Below, one piece after another: positions 11,360-22,052 of a stretch of 64,000 bases of DNA. The DNA comes from Labyrinthula sp. Ha (taxonomy: Eukaryota > Sar > Bigyra > Labyrinthulida > Labyrinthulaceae). The notes beneath the pieces are model-generated. The model was not told where the DNA came from and searched no databases. It saw nothing but the letters and a program-made list of their open reading frames with translations. Positions within the stretch are counted from its first letter, which is position 1, and each line of letters starts with the position of its first letter. The DNA lies in contig JAALGZ010000081.1 of the NCBI GenBank assembly GCA_015227615.1, forward strand, positions 1-64,000, read 5' to 3'. Made by a program: the position numbers and the translations under genes.

Positions 11360-11631
11360 AGAATATTAATTTTCATTTTTCTTCAGTCCTCTCAAAGTAG
11401 AAAGTCTCTGATAAAATCTTTTCAAGGCTCAAAAGTAAATTGCAGCAGAAAATAAACCATATTGAATACTAAATAATCATTCAAGGAAATAAGTTTTCTT
11501 ATATATATATATATATTAATATTATCTAGAAAATATCTGTACAAGAAAAAAACAACTATTAATCAGCAACTGAAAGAATAATTGATATCGTCATGGGATT
11601 ATTATTACCAATAATTCGTAGAAAAGGTTAT
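11360..11631. other. Spacer between convergent LRR-like genes
   Basis: AT-rich, with an (AT)n run near 11502-11517. It presumably holds the two 3' ends. Nothing else is seen. Confidence 0.4.
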
Positions 11632-12600
11632 TTAAGCAACTTTTACACGATCAACTTTCTTGAAAAACTTATTATCGGAAACTTCTACCAATATATCAGC
11701 TTTTTTATGAAAACTTTCCTGCTTATCGGTTTCAATAATAAGATTACTATCCTTTTTCAAGAAGTTAGCACTCCAAAGAAAAGAACTAAAAAGTAAGGAA
11801 ATAGAAGAACTTCTTTTTATAGGAACAGTAATACCAAACTTAATTTTACTGTCCAGACTTTGCAAAACTTTAGCAATTAGTTGAGTTTCAGCAAGTGAAC
11901 AAAGACCGTCAATGTATAGAAAAAAAGTATCTAATGAGCGTAATACTGTTGTTTTGGAAAGATAATAGAAAAATGATAGAAGATAATTTTCTCTGTCTTT
12001 TTCCGCTTCTAGAAAAACATGGTTTAATTTTGGAAAGATGTTGCACCTTGACTTGAATTTCAATAAAGGAGGAAAAAGATTATTTACAATAGTTCTGATA
12101 AGTGTCAAATTATCTCCATTGGCTCGCACAAACTTTACTAATGAAAACATATGTGATTCTTTTTTTAATTTTTGATACGAAATTTTTTCCAATCCCTTTA
12201 TTTGAGATAGAGAAATGAAGAATAAGTTGGCACTCAGTTGGAAATAATCCTTCGTGATTGAAATAGAACTTATTTTCTTTGGGGAAAATATAATCGGAAC
12301 AAGACTTGATTCAAAATCTGCATTTGATACAACATCATTTCCTTCTATTCTAAACAATGAAACTTCTAAATGAGATATTAAACTAGAAATATAATTAACG
12401 TCTTTCTTATTTAAAGGAAAAATAGGTTCAAAATAAATGCTGCAAGAATTTATCTTCTTGATTAAGCTAAAATAATATTCTTCTTGTTCATTTATATTGC
12501 TCTTACTTTTTATTATTATTCTTATATGTGGTTGTCTATTTTTAATATTTGGTACGACAATCTTGATGTTGAGGTGTGTAGTGGTTATATTTATTTGGTT
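11632..12600 (-). pseudogene. LRR-like paralogue (copy 4), no start codon
   Basis: The minus strand is open for 322 codons from just after a TGA at 12601-12603 to a stop at 11632. Similarity to copy 3 runs over almost the whole length: an HIRIIIKSKSN-like strand corresponds to copy 3's NIKLEIF segment; then come FPKLNHVFLEAEKDREN, a YLLSFFYYLSK block, SISLLFSSFLWSANFL and a Lys/Asp-rich end. No ATG opens the frame, and about 35 N-terminal residues found in copy 3 are missing. The copy is either 5'-truncated or starts in an unrecognised upstream exon. Upstream DNA (12.6-12.9 kb) is unusually T/G-rich. Confidence 0.55.
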
Positions 12601-13901
12601 TCAGCTTAGGTGTTATAGTGGTTCCTGAAATATTTTGATACCTGGTTTAGTTATGTGGATTGTCACTCGTGAGATATGGTTTTCGTTTACGATGTGTTTA
12701 TTCTGCTATATGAAGGATATTGAATGTATTTACAGTGATAAAATGCTATTTATGATATATTTCTAGGTGTTTCTTGAAGGAAATGTCATTTCTCTTTGAT
12801 TTGAAGACGTATTTATTCATCTTTCTACCTTCGTATTTGGTGATATTTTCGCCCGTGATGTTGTTTGAAGGTGTGTACTTTACTGATGTTTTCACATTGT
12901 AGATTTACATTGCGCGATATTGATTGATATAGGGAGAATTCGAGATAATGTTAGTTACAATTGACGAAAACTGGTAAGCCAAATGTTTGTTATGGGAAAT
13001 ATGCTAATATTATACATATGATTGTTATTCTTCGGTATTGGAAATACTTTGAAATATACTAGTACGAACTTTTTCCTTGATATATAGTTAGTACAGAGTG
13101 ATTTTTTAGCCGTTATAAGAAGTTAATTGTTAATAAGTTTTTGTTGAAAAAAGAATAAGAAAAGTTTTCTATATATTAAGAAGGTACCCAAAAGCTTTGT
13201 GAAGTGTTGATTTTTGGCCACGTGTATAAGCGTCTACTTTTGTTTCAAGTATACACGAAAAGCATTATAGGTGCTCACAATCGACATAATTCTTTGGTCT
13301 TGAGTTCATTTCCCACCTTTGCAATTTGAAAAATGACGTATGCAAAAACTATTATCAGTTTGGAACCAAATATTATTAAACAATTTAAATAAGTCGTACG
13401 AAGTTGGTTTTCCTTTTCCTTCGAGTATTTGGACTGGATTATTTTTGAGAATTCTTTTGGTTTGTGATTACATGGTAATGTAATATTGTAAAATGAAATT
13501 GAATACATTCCTAAACTCTTTCATACATAACAAATAATACAAATAACAAAAAAAACGAAACATGATACAATATAAATATATTTATGCTTCTCATTTCCTT
13601 ATGAATATTCTATATATATATTTGAAAATAATTTTCTAGATAGACTTAAAAAAGGATCTTGTGTGTAAGTACAGGGTAAAAACGAACTAAATCCTGTTAT
13701 TCCCGTGAATAGGCGGTTCTACTGAAATTTTACACAATATTAAACATAATATTATTTAGTTGTAATCAATCGCATATATTTGTGGTAAAAGGAGATAAAA
13801 TTGCTAACTCCAATGTTCATTATCGCTTTGCTTCTTATTTTCCCCTTAGGGCTTCTGTAAAGCAATAAATTTATCTAAGAATAATTTGTTATCCATAAAT
13901 T
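12601..13901. other. Intergenic, no supportable gene
   Basis: The first 400 bp are T/G-skewed; the rest is AT-rich with small ORFs only. It ends at the LTR of element A. Confidence 0.4.
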
Positions 13902-14074
13902 TGTCTTCTCTTTCTAGGATATGTAGCTTCTTTATCAAATGTTAGTTAGTTCTCTTAACGGTTAAGTAGTATTTCATAGAACCGATAAGTATGTTTCTAT
14001 TACAAGTGTACCACGATATTATAGCAATATATTACAAAGTAACGTTAACGAACTAGTCCGGGGTTGCATGGACA
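13902..14074 (-). repeat. 3' LTR of element A
   Basis: A 173-bp direct repeat of 21494-21666. On the element strand it starts TGTCC and ends AAGACA. It contains CTTAACCGTTAA (13953-13964 region), also present in the otherwise diverged LTR of element B. Confidence 0.95.
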
Positions 14075-14087
14075 TCCTCCTTTCTTA
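14075..14087 (-). promoter_or_regulatory. Polypurine tract of element A
   Basis: On the element strand the purine run AAGAAAGGAGGA abuts the TGTCC start of the 3' LTR, the expected plus-strand primer position. This confirms the LTR boundary and the orientation. Confidence 0.8.
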
Positions 14088-15923
14088 GAAAGCTTCTCTG
14101 CGATTAGAAGACAGATATGACAAATGCTTCTTTGGTTGCAGATCAAGCCCAACTGCTGTCCAGTTGTATCTAACATTATTACATCGTGAAAAGATATCAA
14201 TTTTATTGGCATAAGGGTATAGTTCGTCTAACATCGTGTAGAAAAATTCTGGTTTCATTAAAGGTGTACAAGTATAAGTTCGAATTGTAGATCTGTATTT
14301 ATGTTTTGTAATTTCATTGAAAGTATCAGCGTATGAAAGTTCAGGCGAGCATCGTCTCTCGAAAATGAGACATGTTTCCTGAGCATGCTGTAGGTAATGT
14401 CCGAGAGTCTTAAAAATGTTTCCATTACGGGTATATTTGATCCATGTCAGACACTCAATTAAATAAAAGTTTTCTTTCATTGCCCAATTTAACACACAGT
14501 GGTAGCTATGATTCGTAACCCATATATATAAATGTGAACCAAAAGGGTAATTCAATAGTGGAAGTTTCAGTTGACTAAATCGTTTAAGGGAAATCGTGGG
14601 ATAACTCAAGGTAACGCCCCTAGTAGGATTCTTGCTCCCAACCTCCCAAGGCGGGTACATGACGATTAATTGAAAAATGCTCTTCTTCGACCTTGGATTG
14701 TAAAAGATCAAATCAAAAACATCTGTAATATAAATCATCTTGCATGATGGTTCAAAATATACGAGTCCATCGCTTCCGTCGATCTTAAATTGATTTCCAC
14801 CTAAGTAAAGTAAAATGAGCTTGTCTTGTGTATCAACATTAACATAAGCTACCTTTATTTTCGATTCTTGAAACGATATAGTAAGGGTACCACTATGTGC
14901 TTGAAACCTCGTTGACAAATCATGTGTATCCATTGTATCTGCATCTGAATCAAAAGGTAAAGTAGTCACAGAATAATGAGTGTTCAAAGTAGTCGAAATC
15001 TCTGGATTTGCCTGTATAATGCCATAAACGTTGTCTAAAAGCTTTTCATTCTGTTCAATTATCTCTGAAACATCTTTGGTAAATATGCCAAGTAAATCCT
15101 CTAGCTGCTGCACTGAATCGATATTATTTTTCAGCATGAAGTCTTTAGCTTGTTCGTCCCCTGAGTCTTTGATAAGAAGTTGTAAGTGTTTGAAGTCATC
15201 CAACCTACGAAAATATGGAATCACCACATCAGGATCTGGATCCTGCTCCACTTCTCTTATAAATAACTGAAGAATGTGTTCTTTTTCCAAGGCCGTGTTA
15301 AATGAACCAGGTAAGCTCTTGTGGAAAGACTTTATCCCGAAGTGAGTTGAAAGGAATTCTCTTGCATCTTCCATCCTGAACTTGAGTCCGTGAAATAAAC
15401 CAATGGCCTGAAGGTCTAGCATTCGCTGTAGCTGTGTAGACATCTGTTGCTTACTTCTGTACGGCAAGGCGTTGGAGGATAAATACCCAGTGTAGCACCC
15501 ACATCCAAACTTTATTACTAAACATTCCAATATGAATTTTTCCTCAGGGAACCATCCAACAGTGTTTCCTTCAGGAATCTTGTTGATATTCCTTACTTTC
15601 AGAAACCTAAAGTGTAATTTCCCAACTCTGTGGGTATCCCTGCGATTCTTCTTTGTATCGTATTTTTTCTTATCAATCCCTTCCATAAGCACCAGTAGGT
15701 GTAGCATTTTTCTTTTGTCCTTGATCTCATTTTCCACGTATTTTCTAACCATTATCGGTAAGTCCTGATACATTGTTTCAAACTCCTGCCAGGTATCTTC
15801 ATTAGCATCGAAACCTAACCACCGAGTGCGCAGCTCGTATCCTTGCTGTGCCCCTCTTGCGTAACTTAGTCCTACAAACTTCTCGACTTCAAGTGACTGG
15901 AAGTTGTGAATGAATTACGCTTT
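14085..15923 (-). CDS. Chromodomain - Myb/SANT-like - MT-A70 adenine methyltransferase (element A)
   Basis: An open stretch of 613 codons after a TGA at 15924-15926; the first ATG is at 15773, inside the chromodomain. The chromodomain covers roughly codons 7-60 (LEVEKFVGL ... TRWLGFDANEDTWQEF). Counting from the ATG, residues 72-130 form a Myb/SANT-like unit (GWFPEEKFILECLVIKFGCG ... SKQQMSTQLQRML). Residues 350-555 form an MT-A70 domain: the catalytic-motif position reads YPPW (373-376) instead of DPPW, followed by LYIWVTN, LTWIKYTRNG, GHYLQHAQETCLIF, KPEFFYTMLDELYP and KIDIFSRC. The family transfers methyl groups from S-adenosylmethionine to adenine N6 in RNA or DNA. The Asp-to-Tyr change probably disables catalysis in this copy. 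It is separated from the integrase frame by a TAA and a one-base shift, probably decay of one Pol polyprotein. It ends 10 bp before the LTR. Confidence 0.88.
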
Positions 15924-15926
15924 CAA

Positions 15927-17820
15927 ATTTCGGTTTCCCAAGGGACGTTTATCCGCGTACCACCACAAACGACTGCCGTGAACAATGCGCACATTTCCCC
16001 CTAGAGATTCAACCGAATAGACATTTTGGGAGATCACGTCCACAATTTGGTAAGGCCCGATCCATGTGAGTCTGGTCTTCTCCTGAGCGCTCTGCGTGCC
16101 TTCCTCGGAAACTAAAACGTAGTCCCTGACACTGAACTGAAAAAATGAGACTGTATCTCGGATCTTTCCTTTTATTGTCCAACTCTCTTCGTAGCTTCAC
16201 CTGGTCGTAAACTTTGGAGTACTTTTCTTCGAGAATACCCAGTATGTTGTCCACTTCCTTTAGGAGATCGTCGGTGTTATTCGGTTGCACCAACCTTCCT
16301 CCCAAGTAAACGCTAAAGTGCTTTGAGTCCTTCAGGTAAATTGTTTCATTTAGGCAAAAATACATGAACAACTCGTTGGGTGTGGCGTTGCATCTTCGTT
16401 CCATGGGTTTATTGTTGATTAGATATGAAATGAGGGGTAACAGATTCGGCCACTCGGTTTCGTGTAAGCCGTATTGTGAAATCATGCTCCGAAGATAGCC
16501 CAGTATCGCCGAGTTGATCACTTCTATCGCCCCATTGGTCCAGGGCGAGTAGGATATGGAGAAACTTTGTGCGAAACCCACAGCTTTAGATAATTTGTTC
16601 AGTAGCTTGTTGACGAAATGCGACCCGTTATCCGTTACCAATAAAAACGACTCTAAAAATCCATAGTTAGCTCGCCAGTCCAGAAGGGATTGCACCATGG
16701 TCGCAGCATCCGCCTTCTCTGTGAACATCAACTGTAGTTTTCTGGTTGCCGAGTCCATGATAACTAGAATGTAGCCTACGGAATTAACATAAAGATAATC
16801 CGATCGCAGGATCTCCCTCGGTCTTCTGGCCAGCTTTGTCAAGTTATACGGGTGTCTTATGATGCGGGGAGTTCTGTTACAGTGAAGGCACTTACCTCTG
16901 AACCCAGTAAGCATCCTGTTCAATTCTCGCTTCTTTAAACCATGAAAATAAACCTGCGCTAAATATTTCTTTTCTGCTTCCTTGCTCGGGTGGCCTTTTA
17001 GTGTGTGGTTTACGACGATGTACCTTACTGCCAGTTCCAAAGGAATTACTAAATGCTTATTGAAATACAGGAGACCGTCCGTAACCATGCATTTCTGAAT
17101 AAAATCTTCTGGTAGCGCTTTCTGGGCTGCTTTTACTTCTCTTTCATCAAAGTTCTTCCGCTCCTTATTGGGGTAGAAAGGAGATAAGTATGAAATATAC
17201 TCTCCTATAAAGAGATCATCCAGTTCTGTATTCACCGACTCTTGAAGTTCCTTCCTAGATCGTGTAAAATCACCTGGGTCGTATATCGGGGACTGCTGTA
17301 TTGTACTACCTCTGACCTTGAACTTTCCTACTGAGATGTTGCGCAAATGTTGGTCTTCCTTCTCCATATTCTTAACCCAATCTTCACCGTTTGCAATTCG
17401 ATATTCTTCTTCGGACTCCTCAGGCTTATAACTAAAATCCTCTTCCTGCTCCGAGCCATCCAGTACGCCTGCATAAAACTCGTCTTCTTCAACATCGGAT
17501 TGCCCATAGCTATAATCTAAGATCACTGAACATCTAGCAACGTTTAATTGAGTTTCGTTTCCCCATCTTGTTAGCAAGTCGCTAACAGAATTGTCGCGGG
17601 ATGAGATGTGAAAAACAGTCATATCTACCGACTGCAAACGGATCGCCCATCGATATAGGCGATCCCAGTATATCCTCTTTTCGTTATCTTTTGTGTTTAA
17701 AACTGAAAGTAAAGCGCGGTGGTCGGTATATACATAAATACCGCCACTATGGGTGCGCAAAAGGAATCCAATCCGCTCAAAAGCGTAGACTATTGGATAT
17801 AGTTCCTTGCTGGCTATGTG
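15927..17820 (-). pseudogene. RNase H end and integrase (element A)
   Basis: Open from the TGA at 17821-17823 (replacing a Trp in the RNase H block, which reads RWHIS in element B) to 16009. It then shifts frame near 16150 and reads on through an SFFQFSVRDYVLVSEEGT-like, SH3-like integrase C-terminal end to about 15927. RNase H ends with YTDHRALL and FHISSRDNSVSDLLTRWG. The integrase has an N-terminal zinc-binding block (NHTLKGHPS ... CLHC) and a catalytic core with Asp in SDYLYVNSVGY, Asp in TDNGSHF and Glu in NGAIEVIN. It inserts element cDNA into the genome. One nonsense codon and at least one frameshift break the polyprotein. The MRTHSGG start suggested by a naive ORF call is not a real N-terminus. 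Confidence 0.85.
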
Positions 17821-19840
17821 TCACCTTATCTCTGTATTAGTAAACGAACCTGAAAGGAACATCATTGGCTTCGGCTGGAGCGTTCTGACATCATTGGTGA
17901 TCGTGCTCCTTTCATTTTGAAAAACAGCTAGAGACCAAAGTTTGTTACTTGAATCAGTGAACAAAAGTATTGGCTTGGTCTCATCGTAGGTTGCTAAAAA
18001 TCTTTTGGAAGCGTCGACTATTGCCTCCTTTAAATTTAAATATGCCTTCTCCAGCTCCTCAGTCCACGGTATTAACTCCATTTCCTTCTGCACCTGTATC
18101 AGTTTCTTTCCTTTGAGATTAGCATAATCTGGAAAGGGTGCCCTCAAAGCCGCTAGCTGTGGTATATTTGGCGATAACCAATTTGCCAAATACACGAGCT
18201 GGGCTGCCTCATGCCTGTACTTTGGCTTGGGCATTGAGAGAACTTTTTCAAAAAACGTTGGCGAAAAATTCCACAGGCCCTGTTTGATTTCGCGTCCGCA
18301 CCAGATTGTGTGCTTCGCTCCGAAATCGCACTTCCTTAAATTGAATCTCACCTTCTTTATCTTCGCTATTTCTAATAAATTCTTAATGATTGTACATAAA
18401 TCTGCAAACGTGGTGGCGTAAACTAATAAATCGTCGAGCCATGCAACAACGCCGTTCCCTTCAACAGCAAAATACCTCGGCTCCTCTAGGTCAATAATCT
18501 CGTTTATCACGCGGTCAAAGAATAATGCAGGAGTGTTTTCCACCCCATTGGGGCGCCCAACATTGTGTAGGCACTCCTGCGAGTTACCAGCGTAAAATGT
18601 CTCTGTGCTTTGGGTTCGTTGGTAAGAAATTGAACCCACTCAGCACGTCCAGTGTGGCATAATACATCGAGTTCCTGATTGATAGCAATTGTCGTTCTAA
18701 ATTAGCAAGGTTTAATGAGGTGGGTACAGTAATACGATTAAGACGTATCATATTACTGACCATCCTATACCTGTTGAGTATATTCTCCGATTTCCATGCT
18801 TCCTTCTGTTCATGTGTCATTTCTGAGTACCCCTTGGGTAGCGTCATCTTCTTCCCCGCAACGAAAACAGGGTGTCCCCATATGGGGTTCTTCGCCCTCT
18901 TCACTATTCCAGCGTCCATTAGCGCTTGAAACTTCTTCTCGAGGAAATCTTCCTCCTCCTTCGTCTGGTGATACCCATCTGATCTAAGGATCGGGTGATC
19001 CTTTATAAGGTCCACGTCGATAGGGGTGAAGCTGCTCATTCGAGCATTAGATTGCTTGATGCCCCAAGCAGAGAGGCCAGATACCAAAACAGATTCCCAA
19101 ACTAGCCTTTGTTCCAAATTAAAAATACTATCTTCTAACTTCGCTTTGATCATTTCCTGCAAAATAGACTTCTCTTCGCTCTTACCGATAGCCCCCTCGC
19201 CTATACCAACTTCGTTAAACTCTTCTGGTATATTGTCAACCATGTTATGAATCAACAGAAGGGTGACTTGCGATGGCGAGGGTTCTAGATCTAGTTTGTC
19301 GAAGTGTGATGTATCTACTTCTTCAAGTGGTATCGGATCAATGACAGCTACCTTTGTTGAACGAATATTAGTAGTTCGTTCTCCTTCCTTCTTAATATAT
19401 TGGACTTCTACACCTGGGATCATTCTTTGTAACATGTCTTGAATATGCTGTACGAGGTCCTCGTCGACGTAATGTACATCTGCATTCGTCTGGTGTCTGA
19501 GATCTGAAAATTTCTTCCCTTGCTTCACGAACATCAGGAACCTTCGGTCAGTATGAATAAAAATGTGTGAATGTATTGCCTTTCCTTCTTCTAGATGTTG
19601 TACGTCTATAATAGAGTCGGCCAGTCTGTATTTAAGGTCGTGCAGCGCGTTGAAATTAAGTGTCCACCTTGAGTATTCAGCCTCGCACAATATGAACCCA
19701 AACGACTTTATTTCAGTTTCCGTTCTTGATTCCTTCTATTCTGCGAAGTCCATTCCTTCAAGTAATAGGATTTTAATGCTCTGCTCTGCCTTATGCTCCT
19801 CAGCTGGCCCTAGAAGTGGTCTTTCTTCCTTGCCCACTTC
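17821..19840 (-). pseudogene. Reverse transcriptase and RNase H start (element A)
   Basis: It follows the protease in the same frame after a TAG (19841-19843); a second TAG lies just downstream, near the ATTCTGCG at about 19740. The polymerase fingers and palm are clear: GIVKRAKNPIWGHPVFV, RYRMVSNMIRLN, YATLDVLSGFNFLP, then NTPALFFDRVI and the catalytic box VAWLDDLLVY. The connection and early RNase H follow (LLFTDSSNKLW, MFLSGSFTNTEIR). Two frameshifts near 18560-18640 break the region between DVLSGFNFLP and NTPALFF. The role is to copy element RNA into cDNA. Relatives with this RT style are Ty3/gypsy elements of protists. Confidence 0.88.
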
Positions 19841-20224
19841 CTAATTCTTCTCCTTGGACCTATCCACATTCCTCAAATTAAACTTGATGTTGAAATAATC
19901 CAGCGTCTTTTTCCCGATAATATTATCGGTCCAACTCTCCATGTCCACACAAAAGAATTTCTGAAGACCCAGCGTGAAGTTTGTCTCCCCTTGAGAAAGC
20001 TTTGCCTTGGCCGAAATGATAGTTTTTATTGGAATAACTTTGCCGTCTAGCATTTCCACTTCTTTGATATACCTCGGCTCCTCCTCCTTTATAGAATATT
20101 CTTTCATTAACTGGATGCTGGAAACGTTTTTCGCAGCACCTGTATCCGCGATTCCTTCGACCTGAATATACTCCTTGGTGCTAGGGTTCCACAGATGTAA
20201 ATTAATATCATGTCTTGCAGATCC
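19841..20224 (-). CDS. Aspartic protease (element A)
   Basis: A 128-codon stretch with the retropepsin active site IADTGAAKNV near its start and the second conserved block IIGKKTLDYF near its end, the usual length of a retroviral-type protease. It cleaves the Gag-Pol polyprotein. Relative to Gag it lies in the -1 frame, starting at the Gag stop. In element B the equivalent Gag and protease share a frame, so the shift in A is more likely decay than programmed. It terminates at a TAG that is shared with element B. Confidence 0.85.
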   Translation of the reverse strand, partial: GSARHDINLHLWNPSTKEYIQVEGIADTGAAKNVSSIQLMKEYSIKEEEPRYIKEVEMLDGKVIPIKTIISAKAKLSQGETNFTLGLQKFFCVDMESWTDNIIGKKTLDYFNIKFNLRNVDRSKEKN

Positions 20225-21471
20225 TATTTTACCAACTTGATTCTTCCGTATTTTTCTTTCTTGGATCTATTGGCCGTTGGCTTGTGTGTCAGTTCACCCT
20301 TTTGGTTCCTGGGTTTCGTAATTATCTTCAAACCGTTCTTGTTGTTCATATAGGCCTGCTTTAGTCGCTGCAAATTGAGATGCTTAACTCCAAGTAGTAG
20401 CTCATCGAGTTCAAGGTGTAAGGTTTGTGGAGTCTTCTGTAGCAGTATCTTCACTATCCTCTTTCTGTGTTGATCCTTCTCCCCTTGGCTTAGAAAACGC
20501 AACTTCTTGTGAACTTCATCAAAGAATAAGTATATTTGCTCTTCTGGGGATAAGGTTCTCGAAGGCCATGTTAACTCTTCTGAAAGCTTTGTCAGACATC
20601 TAGCTCTGTTAATCCTATCGAACTTCGAAACGTGCTTCTTCAGGTACCTATAGATAGCTCTTGTATCGTATACATCTACTCCACGGTGACGTAAACTGGA
20701 TGTCACATCCTCCGTTAACAAAACTTGGATCTTCAAGTTTGGCACGCTTACCGCAACTCCGTCAAAGTCGTGCAGGAAGTTCAGAATAGCCTTCTGTGTT
20801 AACTCCCACAGCTTTGGCGGTAACTGAAACTGCACTAAAGGGACCCCAGATGCATTTCCGTCCGTGATTACCTGCCTTCTCCAGTCATACATGTAGCCGT
20901 CCTTTACAGCACTTATGTCGACAAAAGAACTCCCCGTATCCGACCACGGGTCCAAGGATCTGTAGCTCATTACACTTTCCTTGTCTCTCTTTTTGTCATT
21001 GACTGGTACTTCGTGTCTCACCACTTCATCACCGTTATTCTCGTTATCATAATGTTCAGGCGTGTCCGTAACATCCTCATCTGCGGTTGATTTTCCTGCG
21101 TCCCCTTCTTCAATTAGCTTTTGCCTCGCTTCTAGAATACGCTGAAGCTCTAAATTAGCCTCTTGCTGCCTGGCTAGCGTTTCCTGAAGTGTTCGATTGG
21201 CTTCTTCTCTGTCTTCTAGTGCTTTTTCCCATCTTTCAAGTCTGCTCCGTTCCCGCTGCTGACGCGTTAACTCCTCCAAAGTGCTTGTGGGAAAAAGGTC
21301 CTGTGTACCAGCTGAACGCGTTACGACTCCTCTGGACTGTGTATTCCCTTGTGGCTCGTCATCCTCAGGAACGTTTCTGCGTGTCGTGGGAATCGGTTCC
21401 GGCTGGGTGGGATTGTCGTCGTCTTGTTCCTGAGTGACTGCATATGTATATTCTTCTTGATTTTCAGCCAT
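20224..21471 (-). CDS. Gag (element A)
   Basis: An intact 415-codon frame whose ATG lies exactly 22 nt inside the 5' LTR. The N-terminal third is acidic and disordered with a Glu/Arg/Gln coiled coil (residues about 70-125). The central part, from SLDPWSDTGSSF on, is conserved with element B (LTEDVTSSLRHRGVDVYD, YLKKHVSKFDRIN, EEQIYLFFDEVHKKL). The end is Lys/Arg-rich, likely for RNA binding; there is no CCHC zinc knuckle. The product should form the virus-like particle. Confidence 0.85.
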   Translation of the reverse strand: MAENQEEYTYAVTQEQDDDNPTQPEPIPTTRRNVPEDDEPQGNTQSRGVVTRSAGTQDLFPTSTLEELTRQQRERSRLERWEKALEDREEANRTLQETLARQQEANLELQRILEARQKLIEEGDAGKSTADEDVTDTPEHYDNENNGDEVVRHEVPVNDKKRDKESVMSYRSLDPWSDTGSSFVDISAVKDGYMYDWRRQVITDGNASGVPLVQFQLPPKLWELTQKAILNFLHDFDGVAVSVPNLKIQVLLTEDVTSSLRHRGVDVYDTRAIYRYLKKHVSKFDRINRARCLTKLSEELTWPSRTLSPEEQIYLFFDEVHKKLRFLSQGEKDQHRKRIVKILLQKTPQTLHLELDELLLGVKHLNLQRLKQAYMNNKNGLKIITKPRNQKGELTHKPTANRSKKEKYGRIKLVK

Positions 21472-21481
21472 TATAACGACG

Positions 21482-21493
21482 TAATTCGAATTA
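21482..21493 (-). promoter_or_regulatory. 12-bp perfect palindrome next to the 5' LTR (element A)
   Basis: On the element strand the leader between LTR and Gag ATG is 22 nt and begins TAATTCGAATTA, followed by CGT. A tRNA primer-binding site would normally begin here with TGG; none is present. Element B has a different but equally perfect palindrome at the same place. Confidence 0.7.
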
Positions 21494-21666
21494 TGTCTTC
21501 TCTTCCTAGGATATGTAGCTTCTTTATCAAATGTTAGTTAGTTCTCTTAACGGTTAAGTAGCATTTCATAGAACCGATAAGTATGTTTCTATTACAAGTG
21601 TACCACGATATTATAGCAATATATTACAAAGTAACGTTAACGAACTAGTCCGGGGTTGCACGGACA
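21494..21666 (-). repeat. 5' LTR of element A
   Basis: Direct repeat of 13902-14074 with about three differences, all transitions. As the 5' LTR it should carry the promoter; no strong TATA box stands out. Confidence 0.95.
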
Positions 21667-21751
21667 AATCCCACCATTCGTTGTCCTTAAATAGCTTAAA
21701 AATCAATATAATTATATAAATCTCCAAAAAAAGGATAAATACTAATATTGA

Positions 21752-21952
21752 TTGCTTTGTTGTTTTCCTCTATGCTTAAAACCTTTATTTCAATTGAAAA
21801 ACAAGCTTGAAAATGCAGTACTTATAATGTTCTCAGAGTATTTATCAAGTACTTCTAATCTTTTAAGAACTTGTTTTGTATTAACCGAATCAACACGTAA
21901 AGTACTTGCGGCTATAAAACTGTCTTTTCTCCATAAAAAACATTATAAATAG
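21752..21952 (+). pseudogene. Possible tail of an LRR-like paralogue (copy 5)
   Basis: A 66-codon open piece whose end (LIMFSEYLSSTSNLLRTCFVLTE and a Lys/His-rich tail) resembles the C-terminal SISLLFSSFLWSANFL region of copy 4. It is convergent to copy 6, as copies 3 and 4 are convergent to each other. It is truncated upstream. Similarity is weak. Confidence 0.3.
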
Positions 21953-22052
21953 AAGGAATTACTGATACAGAGTTAACATTAATACCGAGATCTACCATTA
22001 CACATTTTCTTAGAGAATTTAGAAGGAAAAACAGAGAGTAAATATGAGCTTG

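Larger units (their letters stand above)
13902..21666 (-). mobile_element. Ty3/gypsy element A with chromodomain and MT-A70 methyltransferase
   Basis: About 7.8 kb, transcribed right to left. It is bounded by two 173-bp LTRs with TG...CA ends that differ at about three positions, all transitions (about 98% identical). Order: 5' LTR, 22-nt leader containing a perfect palindrome, Gag, aspartic protease (DTGA), RT (WLDD), RNase H, integrase (HHCC and DDE), chromodomain, Myb/SANT-like domain, MT-A70 domain, polypurine tract, 3' LTR. Flanking tetranucleotides are AATT and AATC, so the target duplication is imperfect. Several frameshifts and an in-frame TGA show that this copy is not functional as assembled, but it is younger than element B. 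Confidence 0.93.
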
